Shown: positions 16,395 through 23,346 of the stretch, one piece after another
Layout of the letters: the number at the start of each line of letters is the position of its first letter
How positions within the stretch are numbered: position 1 is the first letter of the stretch
DNA from: an uncultured Megamonas sp.
Lineage (GTDB): Bacteria > Bacillota > Negativicutes > Selenomonadales > Selenomonadaceae
Direction: 5' to 3'
NCBI GenBank assembly: GCA_900554895.1
Contig: USIX01000002.1
Location: 1-44,524, forward strand
DNA: 44,524 bases
Made by a program: the position numbers and the translations under genes
The notes under the pieces: model-generated
Told to the model about the DNA's origin: nothing
The model's database searches: none
What the model saw: the letters and a program-made list of their open reading frames with translations, nothing else

Positions 16395-16413
16395 AATTGC
16401 ACCTTCTTATTTT

Positions 16414-16474
16414 TATATCACATATCATTTATGGTATATCACATATCCCATAACCTATGACTTTAATATACCAT
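16414..16474. promoter_or_regulatory. Candidate operator cluster of the transketolase operon
   Basis: TATATCACATATC occurs twice, at 16414-16426 and 16435-16447, exactly 21 bp apart. ATGGTATAT (16431-16439) is inverted as ATATACCAT (16466-16474), with the outer arm on the -10 element. This is a natural target for repression by the nearby FadR-type regulator, but the pairing is inferred. Confidence 0.5.
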
Positions 16475-16493
16475 ATGTTTTTTTATTTGTAAA
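16465..16493 (-). promoter_or_regulatory. Promoter of the transketolase/SDR/MFS/GarR operon
   Basis: On the minus strand, TTTACA is followed after 17 bases by TATATT, about 70 bases before the ATG of the N-subunit gene. The -10 overlaps one arm of the inverted repeat described for the operator cluster. Confidence 0.6.
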
Positions 16494-16687
16494 TATCTTT
16501 TTTGCTATTTTTTTATTAATTTTTTAAAAATTTATTTTAATATAAGTTAAATTAATGAATACGGCATTTTATCATAAACAAATTCTTTAGTAGATATTTG
16601 AAATCACAGCTATTATAATAGTTTTATATTATTTTCATAATACTGTACTAAGATAATACAAAACAAATTTTTTTGAGGTGAACCGTT

Positions 16688-17053
16688 TTGACAAATTTAT
16701 TATTGATACTGATTGGCGTCCTTTTAAATGCCGGTGCTCAGCTTGTTCTGAAAAAAGGCATGTCACAAATCGGCACTGTTCAAGTTGATGTAAATGCCAT
16801 ACTAACTATGATTTTAAAAATCAGCACCAATCTGTACGTATGGACAGGTTTAATGTTTTACGTCATCAGTTTTCTCGTCTGGCTGATGGTTTTATCCCGT
16901 GTAGAAGTAAGTTATGCCTATCCGTTTTTAAGCATTGGCTATATCATTGCCGCCTTTGTCGGTTATTTCTACTTCGGCGAATCCATGACTTTATCAAAAA
17001 TCGGTGGTATCGCCATAATCTGTATCGGCGTTTTTCTGTTATACCGCTCTTAA
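16688..17053 (+). CDS. ArnE-like small multidrug-resistance/EamA-type flippase subunit
   Basis: This is a 121-residue protein with four predicted membrane helices (LLLILIGVLLNAGAQLVLKK; LYVWTGLMFYVISFLVWLMV; YAYPFLSIGYIIAAFVGYFY; IGGIAIICIGVFLLY). Size and motifs (NAGAQLVLKKG, SYAYPFLS, FGESMT) fit the ArnE/ArnF half-flippases that move undecaprenyl-phosphate-L-Ara4N across the inner membrane. Enterobacteria need two different subunits. Only one is seen here, so a homodimer or a partner elsewhere must be assumed. The start is TTG at 16688, 5-6 nt after GAGGTG. It lies apart from the main arn operon, upstream of a TonB-like gene and near the second arnT. Confidence 0.78.
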   Translation: MTNLLLILIGVLLNAGAQLVLKKGMSQIGTVQVDVNAILTMILKISTNLYVWTGLMFYVISFLVWLMVLSRVEVSYAYPFLSIGYIIAAFVGYFYFGESMTLSKIGGIAIICIGVFLLYRS

Positions 17054-17099
17054 TTTTTGTGATACAATAATAACAGCTCAAACATTAAGAAGGATTACT

Positions 17100-17882
17100 A
17101 TGCAGACAAAAAATTATCTTAAAGTAGGACTTGCCTTTTCCTTAATCGCTCATGTCGGCTTTTTTGCTCTTGGCGGCTATGCTATGGACAATATGACCCG
17201 TTCTCTAAACAGTCAGTCCATCCAAAATATGAAATCAGATGACATTACCTATATAGATGTACAAGTGCCAGAAGAAAGCAACGATAATGAAGTACAAATA
17301 CCGCCGGAAGTGCCAGCTCAGTCAGAAGTTACCGTTACGCAGGAAAATATCGAAGCAGCACCGGAAACCCAACCGCTGGAAACGGAAGAAAAACCGCAGA
17401 TACAGCCACAGCCTGCTCCTAAACAGGAACCCAAGCCCAAATACCGCAAATTAAGCGACCTTCATATTCCGCTAGGTAAAATAGATGAATCGCAATACGA
17501 TTTCATCAAACAAATTCAGCTGGATATGAATAGCCCGGAAGATTTAAAATCATACAATCCGACCATAAAAAAATCTGCTGAACCTATATACGACCATAAC
17601 ATTGTTCCAGAAGGCGAGGAAATTTTTGTCATTGTAGAATACATCATGGATGATAACGGTAAAATCATTCAGGCCGACTTTAAATATTCAAGCAAGGACT
17701 CCTATCCTGATTTATCACCAGAAGCAGCTGAGGATTTGGATTATGCTGCCTTGGAAGCTCTGCAAAAATTTGAAATCATCCCACCTAAGGATAAAGACGG
17801 CAATATAGTCAAAATGCCGTATCAACAGAAATTTAAATTCACACACGATGAAAACGACAGCAGTCTGGATATACCAAAATAA
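17100..17882 (+). CDS. TonB-like energy-transducing protein
   Basis: This protein of 260 residues has the TonB layout. One N-terminal membrane anchor (VGLAFSLIAHVGFFALGGYA, residues ~9-28, with the SxxxH-type Ser and His) is followed by a periplasmic Pro/Glu-rich linker (residues ~60-120, e.g. QPQPAPKQEPKPK). A C-terminal domain of about 100 residues (EIFVIVEYIMDDNGKIIQA, ALEALQKFEIIPPKD, YQQKFKF) resembles the TonB C-terminal fold. It would couple inner-membrane energy to outer-membrane receptors, consistent with a diderm cell. No exbB, exbD or receptor gene lies in the window. It follows the ArnE-like gene by 46 nt on the same strand and ends at a terminator. Confidence 0.78.
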   Translation: MQTKNYLKVGLAFSLIAHVGFFALGGYAMDNMTRSLNSQSIQNMKSDDITYIDVQVPEESNDNEVQIPPEVPAQSEVTVTQENIEAAPETQPLETEEKPQIQPQPAPKQEPKPKYRKLSDLHIPLGKIDESQYDFIKQIQLDMNSPEDLKSYNPTIKKSAEPIYDHNIVPEGEEIFVIVEYIMDDNGKIIQADFKYSSKDSYPDLSPEAAEDLDYAALEALQKFEIIPPKDKDGNIVKMPYQQKFKFTHDENDSSLDIPK

Positions 17883-17925
17883 AAAAAGCCCGTTACGAAA
17901 ATCAAATCCGTAATGGGCTTTTTAT
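17882..17925. terminator. Bidirectional rho-independent terminator
   Basis: AAAGCCCGTTACG (from about 17885) pairs with CGTAATGGGCTTT (to 17921) with one G-T pair. The stem is flanked by an A-run and a T-run, between the convergent tonB-like gene and the second arnT. Confidence 0.9.
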
Positions 17926-17931
17926 TTATTT

Positions 17932-19611
17932 TCAATGTTTAATAACAATATATTTTTCAAATTCCCGGTGGCGCATATTGTTCAAATCGGTATTAAGCGT
18001 CTTTAAACAATCATCCATTCTCTTTTTGGGAACAACTAAAATTATATTGTTGCGGCTGGACCACGTATTTAAAAAATCTTCCTTATTCAAAAACCATCCC
18101 TGTCCGCTCGGATGTTCAGAACCAAATTTCAATTCATCATAATAATCGTAAAGAGCCACGCGTGATTTTATATAAAACGGCAAATCCTGCAAATAATCCT
18201 GATAACAGATAATAAGCGTATCCTGATTTTTCCAAAGGTTGACAGCCTGTGCCACTTCCTTACCGGTACGATGTTCAGCCACTTCCGTAATTACCGGCTG
18301 AAGCGAAAAACCGAATAATATGGATGCGACAATAGAAATACAGACAATCTGATGAATATTTTTATTTTTAATCCACAAGATTAAATTGGATACATTGGAA
18401 ATCAGCAGAATTAAAATTAAAGGACTGCCGAACCAGATAAATTCATGTATGGAAATAAAATCGCTTTTTATCGCGGTAACAGCTAAAGCTGCTATAATCA
18501 AAACAGCGACAAGCAGATTTATAATCAAAGGTATTTTTAAATCAATGTTGTTTTCACGTGCGTGTTCCAAATAATTCGCAATCAAAATTGCAAGCGGAAT
18601 AAGACACGGTACAATATACGGAACCAGTTTGGAATCAGACAGTGAATAAAAAACGAATATTATGCCGAACCATAAACTTAAATATATATATTCATTGCGT
18701 TTACGGCTGTTTTTCAACTTAAACCATAATTTTTTCAGCGACAGTGAACCAAACATATATCCTGCCCACGGAAACATTCCCAATATTACGCATGGAATGA
18801 AAAAATAAAACGGCTGATAGCGATGATGTACCGTCGTCAAGTAGCGCAGAAAATGTTCATGAATAAAGAAAAAATAGAAAAAATCAGGATTTTCCCTGCA
18901 TACAAGATAAAACCACGGCAGACTTATTAGCAAAAATATGCCGATACCGACCGGTGATAAAAGTTTCAATAATAAATTTGGCTGTTTAGTTACTACTGCA
19001 TAAACAAAGATAATCGCCAATGTCAACACAATGGCAATAAGACCTTTCGTCAGCAAACCGAGCGCCATAGATACATAAAAAATATAGATGAATATGCGTT
19101 TATTCGTAATACTGTACTGATAAAAAACACTCATGCACACTGTTATAAAAAATGAAACTGCCATATCAAGTATATTCAATGAACCTATAATAAGATACAA
19201 AAAAGATGTAGACAGAATAACAGCCGCCAGAAAACCCGTTTTACGGTCAAACATCTTCCAGCCGGTATAAAAAGTGCAAAAAATACCGCCTAAAGCGCAC
19301 AGTGCCGGAAATAATCTTACTGCAAATTCATTTTGTCCGAAAATAAGCATAAAAATTGCTGTAATCCAATATTGCAGTGCCGGTTTTTCAAAATACTCCA
19401 CTCCATTCAAATGAGGTGTGATGAAATCGCCGCTGGCAATCATTTCACGGGGAATTTCCGCATATCTTCCTTCATCTGGATTAAACAGGGGGTAAAAACC
19501 CAGATGCCAGAGATACATTATGCACAATACGGCAGAAACAATAAAAATAGTTGTTTTGTCAATCGTTAACAGTTTCTCAAAAATTTTTCCTTTCGACACA
19601 GTATTAACCAT
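17932..19611 (-). CDS. ArnT-like lipid A glycosyltransferase (second copy)
   Basis: This second GT83/PMT_2-family protein has 559 residues and clear similarity to the ArnT at 8827-10476 over its whole length. The shared loop reads NPDEGRYAEIPREMIASGDF and EYFEKPALQYW, and the tail contains EHPSGQGWFLN. Membrane helices fill residues ~27-440. The start ATG at 19611 follows GGGAGGAAAT. It is monocistronic, and its leader carries two 11-bp-phased direct repeats, one identical in form to that upstream of the first arnT. The paralogue may act on another lipid A phosphate, on core sugar, or with a different undecaprenyl-linked donor. Sequence alone cannot say which. Confidence 0.85.
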   Translation of the reverse strand: MVNTVSKGKIFEKLLTIDKTTIFIVSAVLCIMYLWHLGFYPLFNPDEGRYAEIPREMIASGDFITPHLNGVEYFEKPALQYWITAIFMLIFGQNEFAVRLFPALCALGGIFCTFYTGWKMFDRKTGFLAAVILSTSFLYLIIGSLNILDMAVSFFITVCMSVFYQYSITNKRIFIYIFYVSMALGLLTKGLIAIVLTLAIIFVYAVVTKQPNLLLKLLSPVGIGIFLLISLPWFYLVCRENPDFFYFFFIHEHFLRYLTTVHHRYQPFYFFIPCVILGMFPWAGYMFGSLSLKKLWFKLKNSRKRNEYIYLSLWFGIIFVFYSLSDSKLVPYIVPCLIPLAILIANYLEHARENNIDLKIPLIINLLVAVLIIAALAVTAIKSDFISIHEFIWFGSPLILILLISNVSNLILWIKNKNIHQIVCISIVASILFGFSLQPVITEVAEHRTGKEVAQAVNLWKNQDTLIICYQDYLQDLPFYIKSRVALYDYYDELKFGSEHPSGQGWFLNKEDFLNTWSSRNNIILVVPKKRMDDCLKTLNTDLNNMRHREFEKYIVIKH

Positions 19612-19635
19612 AGAAATTTCCTCCCGATATTTCAG

Positions 19636-19652
19636 CTTAAGGAAATCTTAAG
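19636..19652. promoter_or_regulatory. PmrA-like box CTTAAG-N5-CTTAAG upstream of the second arnT
   Basis: Two CTTAAG hexamers (19636-19641 and 19647-19652) are spaced by five bases. This equals the YTTAAK-N5-YTTAAK form of the enterobacterial PmrA/BasR box that controls arn genes. It sits 25-41 bp upstream of the arnT ATG. Functional equivalence in this phylum is unproven. Confidence 0.5.
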
Positions 19653-19660
19653 AAAATAAT

Positions 19661-19677
19661 CTGAAATGAAACTGAAA
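19661..19677. promoter_or_regulatory. Direct-repeat box CTGAAA-N5-CTGAAA upstream of arnT copy 2
   Basis: Hexamers at 19661-19666 and 19672-19677 have the same sequence, spacing and strand orientation relative to the gene as the pair at 10579-10595. They are 14 bp from the CTTAAG pair. Confidence 0.5.
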
Positions 19678-19743
19678 AATTTTGCAGACAAAATAATAAT
19701 ATTGTAAAATTAATTTGACTATTAATGAAATCAGGTGATAAAT

Positions 19744-20565
19744 TTGCTAGGAGAATTTCTGGAAAACGTGCGGAAAAATTCGCCGTTAATTCATAATATA
19801 ACAAACTATGTTACAGTCAATGACTGCGCTAATATCCTACTAGCCAGCGGCGCTTCCCCCATCATGGCCGATGATGAAAAAGAAGTCGAAGACATTACCT
19901 CCATCTGCGACGGACTTAACATCAATATCGGCACACTGAATACACGGACGATTAATTCCATGTTTAAAGCCGGTCAAAAAGCCAATGAACTTCAGCACGC
20001 ACTTCTGCTTGACCCGGTAGGCGTAGGAGCATCAAATCTGCGTAATAAAACGGCCTTCGAACTTGTGAAAAGACTGAACTTCGATGTCATCCGCGGCAAT
20101 ATTTCCGAAATAAAGACACTGGCTACAGGCACCGGTTCTACACGCGGCGTTGATGCCGATATCAAAGACAGCATCACTGAATGCAATTTAGACCAGTATA
20201 TAAACTTTGCCAAGAAACTGGCTGATAATATGAATACAATCATCGCGATAAGCGGTATCATCGACATCGTGGCTGATAAAACTACTGCCTATGTGATTTA
20301 CAACGGTCATAAAATGATGAGCCGCATTACCGGAAGCGGCTGTATGCTGTCCGCCTTCACTACGGCGTATATTGCCGCCAATAAACATAATAAACTGCAA
20401 GCAGTAACGGCAGCCTTCTGCGCTATGGGAGCAGCCGGTGAAATCGCCGCCGCCAGAATGAATAAACTTGACGGCAATTCCAGTTTTCGCAATTATTTAA
20501 TTGATGCCGTTTTCAATATGACTGGTGCACAATTAGAAAAAATGGCTAAATATGAACAGAAATGA
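19744..20565 (+). CDS. thiM: ThiM: hydroxyethylthiazole kinase
   Basis: This is a ribokinase-like kinase of about 273 residues that phosphorylates 4-methyl-5-(2-hydroxyethyl)thiazole for thiamine salvage. Typical ThiM segments are PLIHNITNYVTVNDCANILL, GASPIMADD, LLDPVGVGAS, VIRGNISEI and the anion-hole/catalytic RITGSGCMLSAFTTAY. I start at TTG 19744, six bases after AGGTG; an in-frame GTG at 19735 would lie within that ribosome site. It is 9 nt upstream of thiD, so they form an operon. No thiE is adjacent, and no TPP riboswitch is recognisable in the leader. Confidence 0.92.
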   Translation: MLGEFLENVRKNSPLIHNITNYVTVNDCANILLASGASPIMADDEKEVEDITSICDGLNINIGTLNTRTINSMFKAGQKANELQHALLLDPVGVGASNLRNKTAFELVKRLNFDVIRGNISEIKTLATGTGSTRGVDADIKDSITECNLDQYINFAKKLADNMNTIIAISGIIDIVADKTTAYVIYNGHKMMSRITGSGCMLSAFTTAYIAANKHNKLQAVTAAFCAMGAAGEIAAARMNKLDGNSSFRNYLIDAVFNMTGAQLEKMAKYEQK

Positions 20566-20574
20566 GGTATTATT

Positions 20575-21354
20575 ATGAAAAAAGTTTTGACAATCGCCGG
20601 TTCGGACTGCAGCGGCGGAGCCGGTATTCAGGCTGACATAAAAACGATTACGGCGCATAAAATGTATGCAATGAGCGCTATCACCGCCCTTACGGCGCAG
20701 AATACGACCGGTGTCTACGGCATATTGGATGCCGGTGCCGATTTTGTAGGACTGCAGCTTGACTGTATTTTTCAGGATATCTATCCTGATGCAGTCAAAA
20801 TAGGCATGGTGGCAAATAAGGACATCATCAAAATGATTGCCAACAAATTAGTTGAATATAAAGCTAAAAATATCGTAGCCGACCCTGTAATGGTCTCCAC
20901 GGCCGGCAGCTGCCTAATGGAAGAAGACGCATCAACCGTCCTGATTGAAAAATTACTGCCGCTGGCTACAATAATCACTCCTAATCTGCCGGAAGCGGAA
21001 GTTCTGTGCAACTTCCCGATAAAAAATCAGGATGACTGCATAAAAGCCGCCGAAACAATAGCCAAAAAAATTCCTACGGCCATTTTAATAAAAGGCGGTC
21101 ATTTAAGTGATACGGCAGACGATTTACTCTGGAACAACGGCTCTGTTCACTGGTTCAAAGGTGAACGTATTGACAATCCGAATACACACGGCACGGGCTG
21201 TACGCTCTCTTCCGCCATTGCTTCCAATCTTGCAGCAGGCCATGACCTTGTAACAAGCATTCAAAATGCCAAAAACTATATCACCGGTGCTCTAAAGGAC
21301 GGTTTAAATCTCGGTAAAGGCAGCGGTCCATTAAATCATATGTATATTTTATAA
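20575..21354 (+). CDS. thiD: ThiD: hydroxymethylpyrimidine (phosphate) kinase
   Basis: This is a ribokinase-family kinase of 259 residues that phosphorylates HMP and HMP-P for thiamine synthesis and salvage. It shows LTIAGSDCSGGAGIQADIKT at the N-terminus, MSAITALTAQNTTGV, the VADPVMVSTAGSCLM strand, TIITPNLPEAEVLC, LIKGGHL, and the catalytic NTHGTGCTLSSAIASNLAAG. A GAGGT ribosome site is placed between thiM and the ATG. Together with ThiM it points to salvage of thiamine precursors. The operon runs into the repeat at 21357 with no separate terminator seen, although the repeat's first hairpin could end transcripts. Confidence 0.93.
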   Translation: MKKVLTIAGSDCSGGAGIQADIKTITAHKMYAMSAITALTAQNTTGVYGILDAGADFVGLQLDCIFQDIYPDAVKIGMVANKDIIKMIANKLVEYKAKNIVADPVMVSTAGSCLMEEDASTVLIEKLLPLATIITPNLPEAEVLCNFPIKNQDDCIKAAETIAKKIPTAILIKGGHLSDTADDLLWNNGSVHWFKGERIDNPNTHGTGCTLSSAIASNLAAGHDLVTSIQNAKNYITGALKDGLNLGKGSGPLNHMYIL

Positions 21355-21356
21355 AT

Positions 21357-21850
21357 ATGTTCATTTTTCTTTTGAGGTCAAAAGAAAAACGAACCAAAAA
21401 GAAAAAACCTTTTTAACGTTTCGCTAACGCTGCACTGGGCGAGTCTTCGTACCCCTTCTTTAAAAACAAACAATACAACGGCTCGAAACATTTAAATTCG
21501 GCTCGTGCCTTTGTTTACGGCAGAAACTTAATTAAGCTGTTAACGCTTTTTTTCTAACCATGCTAAAACTTTCATCCATATTAGAGTATTTTCACGGTTG
21601 CTTTAGCTATTAAAAAGAATAATATTTAGATATGTTTTTAGTTTAAATGTTTGAGCGCAGCGAGTTTTTAAACGTTATATCTAAATATTATTCTTTTTAA
21701 AGTGAAAATCTCTTATGGGATACGAATTATGGCATTTCTTTTTCGGCAACTTTTCTTTGTGCCAGCAAAGAAAAATTGCCCGGCGCAATATAAGAATAAC
21801 TTAAGAAATCACTTCTCTTTAACATATATTGTGCCGAACATCACTCTCTT
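21357..21850. repeat. Dispersed intergenic repeat, copy B (longest)
   Basis: This copy fills the thiD-AICAR formyltransferase gap. It opens with a hairpin (GTTCATTTTTCTTTTG at 21359-21374 against CAAAAGAAAAACGAAC at 21379-21394). Next comes a block shared with copy C: TTTTTAACGTTTCGCT.ACGCTGCAC, then ACAACGGCTCGAAAC and GGCTCGTGCC. The text AGTATTTTCACGGT is also shared. It ends with the AAAGAAAAATTGCCCGGCGC core and a CGGCGCAATATA / TATATTGTGCCG stem (about 21783-21837), as in copy A. It has an extra module, a 24-bp inverted repeat, absent from copy C. No ORF with plausible coding content is present. Confidence 0.75.
21610..21700. repeat. Perfect 24-bp inverted repeat inside copy B
   Basis: Bases 21610-21633 are the exact reverse complement of 21677-21700, with a 43-nt centre containing GAGCGCAGCGAG between GTTTAAA and TTTAAAC. 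The module interrupts sequence that is continuous in copy C, so it looks like an insertion. Confidence 0.75.
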
Positions 21851-21851
21851 C

Positions 21852-21902
21852 AAAAAAAAGACTGTTACATGAATGATGATTTTTCATGTAACAGTCTTTT
21901 TA
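21852..21902. terminator. Rho-independent terminator
   Basis: AAAAAGACTGTTACATGAA (about 21855-21873) pairs with TTCATGTAACAGTCTTTTT (to about 21901). On the minus strand it ends in a T-run just after the AICAR formyltransferase gene. Confidence 0.9.
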
Positions 21903-21909
21903 TTATTTA

Positions 21910-23085
21910 TTAATGATGGAATAAACGAATACCGACAAATGCCATTGCCATATTGTATTTATCGCAAGTTTCGATAACATTATCATCACGAATGGAACCG
22001 CCACTTTGCGCTACAAATTCCACACCGGATTTATGTGCACGTTCAATATTATCACCGAACGGGAAGAACGCATCGGAACCTAAAGATACGCCTTTAACTT
22101 TAGCCAGCCAAGCCTGCTTTTCTTCTTTCGTGAATACAGGCGGTTTTTCCGTAAATACGCGTTTCCAATTATCATCACCGAGCAAATCCATATATTCATC
22201 GGAAATGTACACATCGATAGCATTATCGCGGTCCGGACGACGTACATCCGGCTTAAACGGCAGATTTAAAACCTGCGGTGCCTGGCGCAGATGCCAGATA
22301 TCAGCTTTGTTGCCGGCAAGACGGGTACAATGTACACGGGACTGCTGACCAGCACCGATACCGATAGCCTGTCCGTCTTTAGCATAGCAAACAGAATTAG
22401 ACTGTGTATATTTAAGTGTGATTAAGGAAATAAGCAAATCACGTTTTGCCTCTTCCGGAATGTTTTTATTCTGAGTTGGGATATTTTTGAACAGCTCTTC
22501 CGTGATTTTGACATCATTGCGTTTCTGTTCAAATGTTACACCGAATACTTCTTTTGTTTCCATTTCCGGAGCTTTATAGTCTGGGTTCATCTGAATTACG
22601 AGATAGTTTCCCTTACGTTTCGTTTTCAGAATTTCGAGAGCCTCTTCACTGTAGGAAGGAGCTATCACGCCGTCGGAAACTTCGCGCGCCAAAAATTTTG
22701 CCGTAGCGGCATCGCATTCATCCGAAAGAGCGGCAAAATCGCCGTAGGAAGACATACGGTCTGCACCGCGGGCACGAATATAAGCAGTAGCCATAGGTGT
22801 AAGTTCAATACCTTCAACAAAGTACATTTTTTTCAATGTATCAGACAGCGGCACGGCAACAGCAGCTCCCGCCGGGCTTACATGTTTAAAAGAAGCTGCT
22901 GCAGGCAGTCCTGTAGCTTCACGTAATTCACGAACCAGCTGCCAGCTGTTAAATGCGTCCAAAAGATTGATATAACCTGCTCTGCCATTTAAAACGGTAA
23001 ACGGCAAATCCTGTCCATCTTTCATATACACGCGCGCCGGTTTCTGATTAGGGTTGCATCCGTACTTTAATTCCATAGAATTCAT
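21910..23085 (-). CDS. AICAR formyltransferase without IMP cyclohydrolase domain
   Basis: This protein of about 391 residues corresponds to the AICAR transformylase part of PurH. It transfers formyl from 10-formyl-THF to AICAR, the penultimate step of IMP synthesis. Visible are MELKYGCNPNQKPARV, VLNGRAGYINLLDAFNSWQL, the ASFKHVSPAGAAVAVPL motif with the Lys-His pair of the active site, LKYTQSNSVCYAKDGQAIG, GAGQQSRVHCTRLAGNKA, and SLGSDAFFPFGDNIERA with a C-terminal FVAQSGGSIRDD. The N-terminal methylglyoxal-synthase-like cyclohydrolase domain is absent, and length from the first motif shows this is not a truncation. The start is at MNSMELKYG, after GGAGG. A ZTP riboswitch precedes it. A separate IMP cyclohydrolase should exist elsewhere in the genome. 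Confidence 0.9.
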   Translation of the reverse strand: MNSMELKYGCNPNQKPARVYMKDGQDLPFTVLNGRAGYINLLDAFNSWQLVRELREATGLPAAASFKHVSPAGAAVAVPLSDTLKKMYFVEGIELTPMATAYIRARGADRMSSYGDFAALSDECDAATAKFLAREVSDGVIAPSYSEEALEILKTKRKGNYLVIQMNPDYKAPEMETKEVFGVTFEQKRNDVKITEELFKNIPTQNKNIPEEAKRDLLISLITLKYTQSNSVCYAKDGQAIGIGAGQQSRVHCTRLAGNKADIWHLRQAPQVLNLPFKPDVRRPDRDNAIDVYISDEYMDLLGDDNWKRVFTEKPPVFTKEEKQAWLAKVKGVSLGSDAFFPFGDNIERAHKSGVEFVAQSGGSIRDDNVIETCDKYNMAMAFVGIRLFHH

Positions 23086-23117
23086 TACGATTTCCTCCAA
23101 TAGATTAAAATTTATTT

Positions 23118-23190
23118 TGCCCAGACGGTCGGCTCTAAAATACTGTGCTTCATGTGGTTAATTCCACTTCCGTCAGTTACACAGTTCCTA
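23118..23190 (-). ncRNA. ZTP (pfl) riboswitch
   Basis: The minus-strand leader of the AICAR formyltransferase gene contains the hallmark parts of the pfl/ZTP aptamer in order. These are ACTGACGGAAGTGGAATTAA, CCACATGAAG, a variable linker, and GCCGACCGTCTGGGCA. GTGG pairs with CCAC, ACGG pairs with CCGT, and the conserved CCG..CUGGGC 3' element is intact. The class binds ZTP/ZMP and switches on folate and purine genes when 10-formyl-THF is short, which fits an AICAR formyltransferase exactly. No T-run follows. The GGAGG site lies about 20 nt downstream, so control of translation initiation is more likely than termination. Confidence 0.9.
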
Positions 23191-23346
23191 AAATAAAATT
23201 TACCATTTCACAAGTTTAGTGTCAAGATAACAGAAATTTTAAAAGGATTTTAAATATTGATTAGCGAAATAATTATAGATAGAGCTTGTATCTGTAGATT
23301 TGCATTTTGTAGATACTTTTGTGAAAGGTTTTAGGAGGGTTTATTT

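Noticed and set aside
19612..19743. Possible TPP riboswitch before thiM-thiD
   Set aside because: No CTGAG/GATGAAG-type conserved parts of the THI box are present, and the region is too short after the arnT2 leader.
21357..21850. Repeat copy B as an insertion sequence or a CRISPR-type array
   Set aside because: No transposase frame and no regularly spaced repeat units are present. The copies are mosaic and non-coding.
21910..23085. AICAR formyltransferase as a truncated purH
   Set aside because: The protein starts with its own ribosome site at a natural domain boundary behind an intact riboswitch, and single-domain forms are known.
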